In this document: positions 5,965-10,948 of the stretch, one piece after another | Layout: the number at the start of each line of letters is the position of its first letter | Numbering within the stretch: position 1 is the first letter of the stretch | Source of the DNA: an uncultured Fimbriimonadales bacterium | Lineage (GTDB): Bacteria > Armatimonadota > Fimbriimonadia > Fimbriimonadales > GBS-DC | DNA length: 10,948 nt | Direction of reading: 5' to 3' | Assembly: GCA_937934465.1 (NCBI GenBank) | Contig: CALGZO010000260.1 | Span: 1-10,948 of the forward strand | Translations under genes and position numbers: made by a program | The notes under the pieces: model-generated | Told to the model about the DNA's origin: nothing | What the model saw: only the letters and a program-made list of their open reading frames with translations | Database searches by the model: none

Positions 5965-6846
5965 GTATCGCCTCGCCTGCCGACTGCGCCCCAGCGTGAG
6001 CGTCACGCCTGCGACGCCGATAAGCACGCGCAGCAGCGCGCCCATCGCGTTGAGCAACCTGCAGAGCCGCGCTTGCCACGCCCCGTGAAACTTGCGGAAG
6101 TAGCGCGCCTTGCCGCGATTGTAGTAAATCACCATCTCGGCGCGCTGGGACTCGCCGCTCGCCCCCAAGTGATGCACAAACACGGCGTCATGCACATAGT
6201 AGATTTTGCCGCCCGCCCGACGCACGCGATAGCACAGGTCGGTGTCCTCGCAGTAGAGGAAGTACGCCTCGTCGAAGCGTGGGAACGGTCGGCGGAGCAT
6301 CATACACGCGCCCATCACCTGCTCGGTCTCGATGGTGCTGCTGAAGTCCCACTCGGTGCGCCAGTAGCCGCCGAACAATCGGGTGCGCGGGAACAGCTTT
6401 GCCAGCATGCTCTGCTCACAAAACACCGCCCAGAGGGTGAGTTCGCGCGCACAGGAGGGCTGCACGCGCCCGTCGGGATAGCGCAGCTGCCCGCCGCACA
6501 CTTGGGCGTCGGGGTGCGCGTCCATAAACTGCGTCAATCGCGCGAGGGCGTCGCCCACCGCGCGGATGTCGGCGTTGAGAATCAGCGCGTACCGCCCCGC
6601 CGCGAGGTCCAACCCCTGATTGCACGCCGCGCCGAACCCGCGATTATCGGCGTTGGCAATCAGGCGCGTCTTGGGGAAACACTCAGCGACCATCGCCGCG
6701 CTGCCGTCCGACGAGGCGTTGTCGACCACGATAATCTCGCGTGTGGGGCAATCGCCTGCGCTGTGAAGCGATTCGAGGCACTCGCGCAGCAGCTCGCGCG
6801 TGTTGTAGCTAACGATAATCACGGAGACATCGGGCGCGTTAGGCAT
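5929..6846 (-). CDS. Family 2 glycosyltransferase (WbbL/rhamnosyltransferase-like)
   Basis: This 305-residue protein has a GT-A fold family 2 signature: VSVIIVSYNTRELL at 7-20, the nucleotide-contacting Asp42 in VVDNASSDGS, the metal-binding LNAD at 90-93, a GACMMLRR segment at 179-186, EDTD at 200-203 carrying the likely catalytic acid, and the downstream HHLG at 225-228. The pattern resembles WbbL-type rhamnosyltransferases that build O-antigen or exopolysaccharide, though donor and acceptor are not readable. A hydrophobic stretch at about 264-285 may hold it to the inner membrane. The ATG at 6846 overlaps the end of the PilZ gene by 8 bases; an in-frame ATG at 6882 would add 12 residues and cannot be excluded. 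It is last in a four-gene unit, which hints at c-di-GMP-linked surface glycan synthesis. Confidence 0.88.
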   Translation of the reverse strand: MPNAPDVSVIIVSYNTRELLRECLESLHSAGDCPTREIIVVDNASSDGSAAMVAECFPKTRLIANADNRGFGAACNQGLDLAAGRYALILNADIRAVGDALARLTQFMDAHPDAQVCGGQLRYPDGRVQPSCARELTLWAVFCEQSMLAKLFPRTRLFGGYWRTEWDFSSTIETEQVMGACMMLRRPFPRFDEAYFLYCEDTDLCYRVRRAGGKIYYVHDAVFVHHLGASGESQRAEMVIYYNRGKARYFRKFHGAWQARLCRLLNAMGALLRVLIGVAGVTLTLGRSRQARRYLQTFWKALRHA

Positions 6847-7504
6847 CGAGGAAGGCGAGTCGGAGTTGGTAGGCGTAGCCATGTCGGGTGGGCGCGCGTT
6901 CGCAAGCGACCACACGCGCCAGTCGCTCCGCTTCCGCGCCGGCGACGCCCAGTAGCGCGGTGGGCAGCTCCAATCGCACTTGGGCGTTTGGGGGCGCAGG
7001 CGCAGGGGCAATCAGGCGCAGTCCGCCCGCGCTCGCGTCGCACGCCCAACCAATCCACTGCTCGCCTCCTACCTCCAAGGCGACTTGCGCCTCATCGGGC
7101 AGCGGTATGCGTTCGTGGCGACGGCGTTGCGTGTGTCGCCAACGGCTCGCCAAGCGTGCGTGCAACACAGGCTGCGGACGCGCCGAACGCCCCACAAACT
7201 GCACCGACGCCTCGAAGACGCCCGCAGGCGTCGTGAGGCGCAGGTTCGCCAGCGCGCCCGACGCGAACGACACAGGCGCGCCGCGCTGCAACGGTGGAAC
7301 AATCTGCAGCGTTTCGCCCTCCACTTGATGCAGCAGCGTCGTGTACCGCTCGCCTGCGACGGTCAACTCCAGCCGTTGCCCCGCTTCCAGCGCAGGACAG
7401 TGGTGCAGAGGGCACAGGCGCAGCCGCTGTCCCCAGAGGGCGACGCCAATCCCGCCCAACAGTGCAACTCCCAACCCCAATCCTACCGTGCCCCAATCGT
7501 TCAT
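6839..7504 (-). CDS. Membrane-anchored PilZ-domain protein (YcgR-like c-di-GMP receptor)
   Basis: The protein has 221 residues. Residues 5-24 are a single hydrophobic Gly/Leu-rich segment, likely a membrane anchor. Residues 40-110 resemble the PilZN/YcgR N-terminal beta domain (VPPLQRGAPVSF). Residues 121-220 form a PilZ domain with both c-di-GMP motifs: RxxxR at Arg128-Arg132 (RRHERIPL) and DxSxxG at Asp156-Ser158-Gly161 (DASAGG). Both motifs are intact, so nucleotide binding is expected. The ATG at 7504 overlaps the TGA of the upstream TPR gene in an ATGA arrangement with no ribosome binding site, indicating coupled translation. The open frame continues upstream to 8029, but that part is antisense shadow of the TPR gene. 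It probably senses c-di-GMP at the inner membrane and relays it to a neighbour, perhaps the glycosyltransferase. Confidence 0.85.
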   Translation of the reverse strand: MNDWGTVGLGLGVALLGGIGVALWGQRLRLCPLHHCPALEAGQRLELTVAGERYTTLLHQVEGETLQIVPPLQRGAPVSFASGALANLRLTTPAGVFEASVQFVGRSARPQPVLHARLASRWRHTQRRRHERIPLPDEAQVALEVGGEQWIGWACDASAGGLRLIAPAPAPPNAQVRLELPTALLGVAGAEAERLARVVACERAPTRHGYAYQLRLAFLDA

Positions 7505-9003
7505 GGTTCGCGTTTGGGCAGCGCGTTCTGCGCCTGCTCCAGTTCGCGCATCGCCTCCACACGGAGCAGGCTGGCGCGCTCTTCCTCCTCTGGATTCCGC
7601 GACAGCACGAATCGTGCCATATGTTGCGCGGCTTGGGCGAGCATCTGGCAGGCGAATCGGGCGTGGGCGACGGTTCGGCGCGAGCCGTTGTCGGGCTGCA
7701 CGCGCTCCAGCCACTGCCCGATGCGCAGCGCGGTCAGCACAGCGCGCTCGCTGCGCTGGCGCAACTCGTTGGGGTTCGGGTTCGGGCTGAGCGCGAGGCG
7801 TCGCAGGTCTAATAACTCGCTCGCAAAGTCGGCGAGCAGGCGAGTGGCAATCTGGAGCCAGAGGCGCGCGTGCGCGTCCGCGAGCGCGAGGGGCGTCGTC
7901 GGCGCGTCCTCCAGAGTGTTCGCTGCGCCGTTGAGCAGATAGCGTCGGAGAGCCGTTTCGGAGTCGTCGTACGCGGCGAGCGGTTGCAGGGCGCGCGCGG
8001 CGGCGTCCACATCGCCCCGAGCCAAGCACATATCCACCAGCGCGAGGCGCAAAGGCTTCGAATGGGGCTGCTGCTCTAACGCCGCTTGCAGGCGCATGGC
8101 GGCGTCGGCATAGTCGCCCGCTGCTCGCAACAGCTCAATCCACTCCAGCGTCAGCGGCTCGTTATCGGGGAACAGTTGCAGAGCGCGCTGCAGCTCGTCG
8201 CGTGCGGCGTCGGGCATGCCTATGCGTCGGTAGAGTCGGATGAGTTGCAGTCGTCGCTCGGCGTTTTCGGGTTCGGCGTTGACCAGCGTGCGCAGGGGCA
8301 GTAGCGCCTCGTGCAGTTTGCCCTCTCGGAGCAGCTGCTCGATGCGCTGGGGTTCGTCCGCAGGTGTTGGCTCCTCGCGCGGTCGGGCAGGCGACTGGGC
8401 GGGCGTGCGCACCTGTTCCGCCACGCGCGGCAGCGACGCCCACAACTCGCCGTCGAGCCGCATCGCGATTGTGCGCCCCAGCGTCCGCAGCGCGGCGTCG
8501 GCGTCGGCGCGCCCTGCGCCCGTCGCCAACTGCTGGAACCCCTCGCTCTCCCACACAGGCGCGCGCTTGCCCAGCTCCCACACGGTAATCGCGTACTCAT
8601 ACTGCGCTTTCTCGGGCGGGCGCGTGCAACGCACGGTCATCACATAGGTCGCGCCCCACGCACGCGCGAGTTGACCGCGCAGCACGGGGCTGGGGTTCGC
8701 CAACTGCTCTTCGCGCAGGTCGCGACGCTGGGCGAACTGGCGCGCCGTCGGGTGCGTCGGGCTATACCATTCCACCTGCACCTTGCGCAACTCGTCCAAA
8801 AAAGGCGTGAGATGGGGCTTCAGGTCAACATTGGGGTCGTAGGGTTGCTCGTTCTGTTGGATTGGGGGCGCGGGGTCGGCGAATATCAGCAGGATGGGCT
8901 GCGCGTCGGCTTGGGCGAGGGCAATCAGCCCGCTCAGTATCGCGCACCCCAGAAGTGTGCGCTTACGCAGCGACGCGCCGAACGCACGGATTACTCGTTG
9001 CAT
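7501..9003 (-). CDS. Secreted TPR protein with an uncharacterised N-terminal domain
   Basis: This 500-residue protein begins with a signal peptide: basic RKR at 13-15, a hydrophobic core at 16-32, and a likely cleavage after Ala34 (QADA). LLGC at 17-20 looks like a lipobox, but the hydrophobic stretch before it is too short. Residues 35-190 form a domain I do not recognise firmly; the pattern (ARAWGATYVMTVRC, a Tyr-rich strand, then VWELGKRAPVWESEGF) recalls the CsgG/LpoB/TolB-N-like periplasmic fold. A charged Pro-rich linker at 198-217 leads to about four TPR-like repeats at 218-345, with repeat cores such as EGKLHEALLPL and GDYADAAMRLQ. The rest is helical and charged. It probably works in the periplasm as a scaffold. 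The start overlaps the upstream gene by 13 bases, with no clear ribosome binding site. Confidence 0.75.
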   Translation of the reverse strand: MQRVIRAFGASLRKRTLLGCAILSGLIALAQADAQPILLIFADPAPPIQQNEQPYDPNVDLKPHLTPFLDELRKVQVEWYSPTHPTARQFAQRRDLREEQLANPSPVLRGQLARAWGATYVMTVRCTRPPEKAQYEYAITVWELGKRAPVWESEGFQQLATGAGRADADAALRTLGRTIAMRLDGELWASLPRVAEQVRTPAQSPARPREEPTPADEPQRIEQLLREGKLHEALLPLRTLVNAEPENAERRLQLIRLYRRIGMPDAARDELQRALQLFPDNEPLTLEWIELLRAAGDYADAAMRLQAALEQQPHSKPLRLALVDMCLARGDVDAAARALQPLAAYDDSETALRRYLLNGAANTLEDAPTTPLALADAHARLWLQIATRLLADFASELLDLRRLALSPNPNPNELRQRSERAVLTALRIGQWLERVQPDNGSRRTVAHARFACQMLAQAAQHMARFVLSRNPEEEERASLLRVEAMRELEQAQNALPKREP

Positions 9004-10064
9004 AGCAGCAGCCCGTTCTGGCAGGCGGCGATGCCCTGCCGCGCCGCTTCCACCTCGCGCCCTGCCTGGATTTGACGCTCGTACTCGGCAATCGCTTGCT
9101 GGAAGTGTGTTCGCGCGTTCGCCTTGTCGCCCAGCCTCAGGTAGCAGGTTGCGATTTGCTGATGCACTTCGGCAGGGTTCGGCGCGCTGGGCAACGCTTG
9201 CAGATAGGCTTGGATGGCTTCGCGGTAGTTGCCTGCGCGCTGAAGGTTCTGCGCGGTCGTCAGCGGATTGGCGGACGGGCGTTGGGGGGGCGTCTCGCTG
9301 ACGCGCTGCACGCGGATTTCGTACACGCCGCGCTGGGTCTCTTCCACTTTCACATCGGGCATCACTTCGCTGTCGCTGGCGGGCTTGGCGTTCGCGCTGG
9401 CGGTTCGTTCGGGCTTGCGTTCGGCGTTCTCATCGGGCGCGGGCAGGGTCGGTATCGCGCCGCGCGGCGCAGGCTCGGCAGGCGCGAGCGCCACGCGCGA
9501 TGGGTCTACCACCAGAGGCGGCACGATGGCTTGCGGCGGTTGGGCAGGCGGTTCGGCGGTCGGCGGCGGCGCGGTAGGGGGCGGGGGCGTCGGGCGCGGC
9601 TCAACTGGCTCCGTCGCAGCGACGGCAGGGCGCGCCGACTCAGCTACCGGCGCAGGCGCACTCCAACGCAGCACCAACGCCAACCCGACCAGCAAAATCA
9701 TGCCTGCGCCCAGAAACGCCAGCACGACAGGCAAAGTCTCCTGCCATAGCGGGCGCGATGGCGCGGGGCGCACCGCCGCACGCGGGCTGCGACGCAACGC
9801 CTCCAGCCGCGCACGCTCCGACACGCTCAGCGGATTAACCGCCTGCACGCGCTCGTAAGCCGCTATCGCCTCGCGTATCTGCCCGCGCCGCTCGTGAATC
9901 AGACCTTTCAGCGACAGCGCAGGCGCGTAGGTATCGTCCAACGCCAACGCGCCCTCGCACGCCAACAGCGACTCCTCAATACGCCCCTGCTCGTACAGGC
10001 TCATCGCCTCGCGCATCAGCCGCTCCACCTGCGCGCGTGTATCCGTCTTACCGTTTACCGACAT
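8991..10064 (-). CDS. Membrane-spanning protein with TPR domains on both sides
   Basis: This has 357 residues. Residues 10-90 hold two TPR repeats (AMSLYEQGRIEESLLACEGA and GQIREAIAAYERVQAVNP). A hydrophobic segment at 111-132 is followed by a long Pro/Ala-rich linker at about 135-210. A charged stretch with a predicted strand (GVYEIRVQRV, 246-255) comes next, then two more TPR repeats at about 265-335. The arrangement implies N-terminal TPRs in the cytoplasm and C-terminal TPRs in the periplasm. The start at 10064 is chosen because GGGGAG and AGAGG lie just upstream and the TPR begins soon after; an upstream in-frame start at 10145 would run through the promoter and inverted repeat. It is the first gene of the four-gene unit and may link the cytoplasmic PilZ/glycosyltransferase side with the secreted TPR protein. 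No named family recognised. Confidence 0.78.
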   Translation of the reverse strand: MSVNGKTDTRAQVERLMREAMSLYEQGRIEESLLACEGALALDDTYAPALSLKGLIHERRGQIREAIAAYERVQAVNPLSVSERARLEALRRSPRAAVRPAPSRPLWQETLPVVLAFLGAGMILLVGLALVLRWSAPAPVAESARPAVAATEPVEPRPTPPPPTAPPPTAEPPAQPPQAIVPPLVVDPSRVALAPAEPAPRGAIPTLPAPDENAERKPERTASANAKPASDSEVMPDVKVEETQRGVYEIRVQRVSETPPQRPSANPLTTAQNLQRAGNYREAIQAYLQALPSAPNPAEVHQQIATCYLRLGDKANARTHFQQAIAEYERQIQAGREVEAARQGIAACQNGLLLCNE

Positions 10065-10067
10065 AGG

Positions 10068-10085
10068 CTCCCCGCCTCTATTGTA
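10068..10085 (-). promoter_or_regulatory. -10 box and ribosome binding site of the TPR-PilZ-glycosyltransferase unit
   Basis: On the minus strand TACAAT (10085-10080) is followed by AGAGGCGGGGAGCCT and then the ATG at 10064. Transcription would begin near 10073, giving a leader of about nine bases that keeps GGGGAG (10073-10068). There is no convincing -35 box. This would be the single promoter for the four genes to 5929. Confidence 0.5.
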
Positions 10086-10095
10086 CCCCGATTTT

Positions 10096-10128
10096 TCGAA
10101 CAACCCCCTCACCCCTGAGGGTGTTCGA
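10096..10128. repeat. 33-base inverted repeat upstream of the four-gene unit
   Basis: TCGAACAACCC (10096-10106) pairs with GGGTGTTCGA (10119-10128) over ten base pairs with one bulged A and a 12-base loop; an alternative inner hairpin CACCC/GGGTG (10110-10123) is also possible. It lies just upstream of the -10 box, where an activator or repressor would bind. No T-run follows the stem on either strand, so it is unlikely to be a terminator. Confidence 0.5.
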
Positions 10129-10149
10129 TAAATAGGGGGCGTCACTGTC

Positions 10150-10225
10150 TGAGATGCCTCGCTCCGTTCGGCATGATAAGCATCGCTCTACGCCCGTCAT
10201 CCCGAACCGAAGTCGAGGAACCTCA
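10150..10225. repeat. Imperfect inverted repeat, likely a dispersed intergenic element
   Basis: The left arm (10150-10176, TGAGATGCCTCGCTC...CATGA) is the reverse complement of the right arm (10197-10225, TCATCCCGAACCGA...CCTCA) with a few mismatches and one or two gaps, separated by 20 bases. The GTCATCC-GAAC-GAAG-GA-CTC pattern is like the 'CGTCATCCTGAGCGAAG' intergenic repeats scattered through many environmental bacterial genomes. A shortened direct echo (GAGGAACCT at 10215 and GAGGAACTT at 10247) follows. Copies elsewhere cannot be seen from this window. Confidence 0.6.
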
Positions 10226-10274
10226 AGAGAGACTTCGTTAGTACCTGAGGAACTTATTACACCATCGCTTCACA

Positions 10275-10315
10275 GCGCATTCTCGGAGCGAGCGAGGCGT
10301 CGCCTGAGAACGCGC
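10275..10315. repeat. Hairpin-forming inverted repeat
   Basis: GCGCATTCTCGG (10275-10286) pairs with CCTGAGAACGCGC (10303-10315) apart from one mismatch and one bulge, around a 16-base GC-rich loop. The loop and left arm contain GAGCGAGCGAGGC, which resembles the complement of the left arm of the 10150 repeat (GCCTCGCTC). It may be a second, diverged copy of the same repeat family. No T-run follows. Confidence 0.45.
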
Positions 10316-10343
10316 ATATCTCCACTCAGAACAGACCAGCTTA

Positions 10344-10352
10344 TGGTAAACT
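10344..10352 (+). promoter_or_regulatory. Candidate extended -10 promoter for lemA
   Basis: TGG followed by TAAACT matches the extended -10 pattern, with the hexamer at 10347-10352 matching four of six bases. It would give a leader of about 50 bases. TAAATT at 10373-10378 is an alternative. Neither has a clear -35 box. Confidence 0.3.
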
Positions 10353-10409
10353 TAACGGGAGACTCAGGCGCGTAAATTGCGTAGAGAATCTGGGAAACGG
10401 AGGCAACGG

Positions 10410-10948
10410 ATGGAACTGCTTACAGGATTGATTTGCTTCGGCGTGTTGATGCTGGGCGCAGCGATTCTCTACGCTGTGCTGTATAACTCGCTGATCGGTA
10501 AAAAGAACCAGGTCGAGTACGCCTACAGCGGCGTCGATGTGCAGCTCAAAAAGCGGCACGACCTCATCCCGAACCTTGTGGCGTCGGTGAAGCAGTATAT
10601 GGAACATGAGCGCGGGCTGCTGGAGCGCATCACGGAGCTGCGCAGCCGCGCGATGAACCCGAACCTACCTGAGGGCGAGCGCATGCAGCTCGAGGCTGCG
10701 CTTTCAGGCGCGCTGCGCAACCTGATGGTCGCCGTCGAGAACTATCCGCAACTGCAGGCGAACGAGAAGTTCACGCACCTGCAAGCCTCGCTGAACGAGG
10801 TGGAAGAACAAATCGCCGCCGCGCGACGCACCTACAACGCCGCCGTGACCGACTACAACAACGCCATCGAGATGTTCCCGACCAACCTCATCGCCTCAAC
10901 GATGGGGCTGAAACGGCGCGCGGTGTTCGAAGCCGAAGAGACAGAACG
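10410..10948 (+). CDS. lemA: LemA family membrane protein, partial at the 3' end
   Basis: The window ends inside this gene after 179 codons; LemA proteins are usually about 180-200 residues, so little is missing. A transmembrane helix at residues 2-26 is followed by the short YNSLIGKKNQVEYAYSGVDV linker and the conserved VQLKKRHDLIPNLVASVKQY core. Later come ENYPQLQANEKFTHLQ, RRTYNAAVTDYNNAIEMFP and the GLKRRAVFEA tail. All are diagnostic of LemA. The expected topology is a short periplasmic or outside N-terminus and a helical coiled bundle after the helix. Function is unknown in the family; it often neighbours a TPM-domain protein or an HtpX-type protease, which may follow beyond the window. 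The ATG has a good ribosome binding site, GGAGG at 10399-10403, six bases upstream. Confidence 0.92.
   Translation, partial: MELLTGLICFGVLMLGAAILYAVLYNSLIGKKNQVEYAYSGVDVQLKKRHDLIPNLVASVKQYMEHERGLLERITELRSRAMNPNLPEGERMQLEAALSGALRNLMVAVENYPQLQANEKFTHLQASLNEVEEQIAAARRTYNAAVTDYNNAIEMFPTNLIASTMGLKRRAVFEAEETE

Larger units (their letters stand above)
10065..10409. other. 345-base divergent intergenic region
   Basis: This gene-free stretch separates the four-gene minus-strand unit from lemA. It holds, in order, the minus-strand ribosome binding site and -10 box, the 10096-10128 inverted repeat, a larger imperfect inverted repeat (10150-10225), a third hairpin (10275-10315), a candidate lemA promoter (10344-10352), and the lemA ribosome binding site. 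Open frames crossing it are short, lack ribosome binding sites and run through the repeats, so I call none of them genes. Confidence 0.7.

Noticed and set aside
6073..7236. Long plus-strand frame of 387 codons
   Set aside because: It is the shadow of the glycosyltransferase and PilZ genes: Arg/Ala/Val-rich, with no recognisable motif.
6839..8029. Longer PilZ protein starting at 8029
   Set aside because: The added 175 codons are Arg/Ala-rich antisense shadow of the TPR gene, while the ATG at 7504 begins with a normal membrane anchor and the ATGA junction.
9015..9150. Lipoprotein signal (LLGC) for the secreted TPR protein
   Set aside because: The cysteine follows only four residues after the basic segment, with the main hydrophobic core after it, so a normal signal peptide fits better.
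10096..10128. LexA/SOS box, because of GAAC and GTTC arms
   Set aside because: SOS boxes need the two half-sites about four bases apart; here they are about 20 apart.
10154..10375. 73-codon open frame on the plus strand upstream of lemA
   Set aside because: No ribosome binding site, and it runs through the inverted repeats; the translated product is low-complexity and Arg/Ser-rich.
10197..10575. 12-base direct repeat TCATCCCGAACC at 10197 and 10564
   Set aside because: The second copy encodes the conserved LIPN motif of LemA, so the match is most simply chance.

Overview
The window is gene-dense, GC-rich DNA (roughly 60-65% GC by eye). It carries ordinary housekeeping genes plus one less familiar four-gene cluster. 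The mix suggests a diderm, possibly thermophilic bacterium outside the well-studied phyla: a YqeG-type HAD phosphatase next to aroE, MtaB, LemA, a PilZ protein, secreted and membrane TPR proteins, and a dispersed inverted repeat of the kind common in hot-spring genomes. Armatimonadota or a neighbouring phylum is my best guess, held with low confidence. There are no rRNA, tRNA, CRISPR or transposase genes. Layout, left to right: (1) 1-460: a perfect extended -10 promoter and a short MerR-like/DUF433-associated HTH protein that looks C-terminally truncated at an eight-G tract. (2) 468-1970: an NAD(P)-dependent aldehyde dehydrogenase with complete catalytic residues. (3) 1994-3286, minus: mtaB, the tRNA t6A37 methylthiotransferase, convergent with the dehydrogenase. 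(4) 3337-5964, plus: a GlcF-like two-[4Fe-4S]/two-CCG iron-sulfur subunit, then yqeG and aroE, tightly packed. (5) 5929-10064, minus: four overlapping genes read as TPR membrane protein, secreted TPR protein, PilZ (c-di-GMP receptor) membrane protein and family 2 glycosyltransferase. (6) 10065-10409: a 345-base divergent intergenic region with three inverted repeats. (7) 10410-end: lemA, cut by the window edge. The four-gene minus-strand unit overlaps at every junction (13, 4 and 8 bases), so the products are probably made together. A PilZ receptor, a glycosyltransferase and two TPR scaffolds spanning or crossing the inner membrane suggest a c-di-GMP-responsive surface glycan or envelope function, but this is inference. 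Two window-wide signals stand out more than any one gene. First, several 4-base palindromes are missing or nearly missing: I find no GGCC and no ACGT, four CCGG and three GATC, although their component trinucleotides are abundant. Second, at least three genes place a good -10 hexamer only 8-9 bases before the start codon, which implies leaderless mRNAs.
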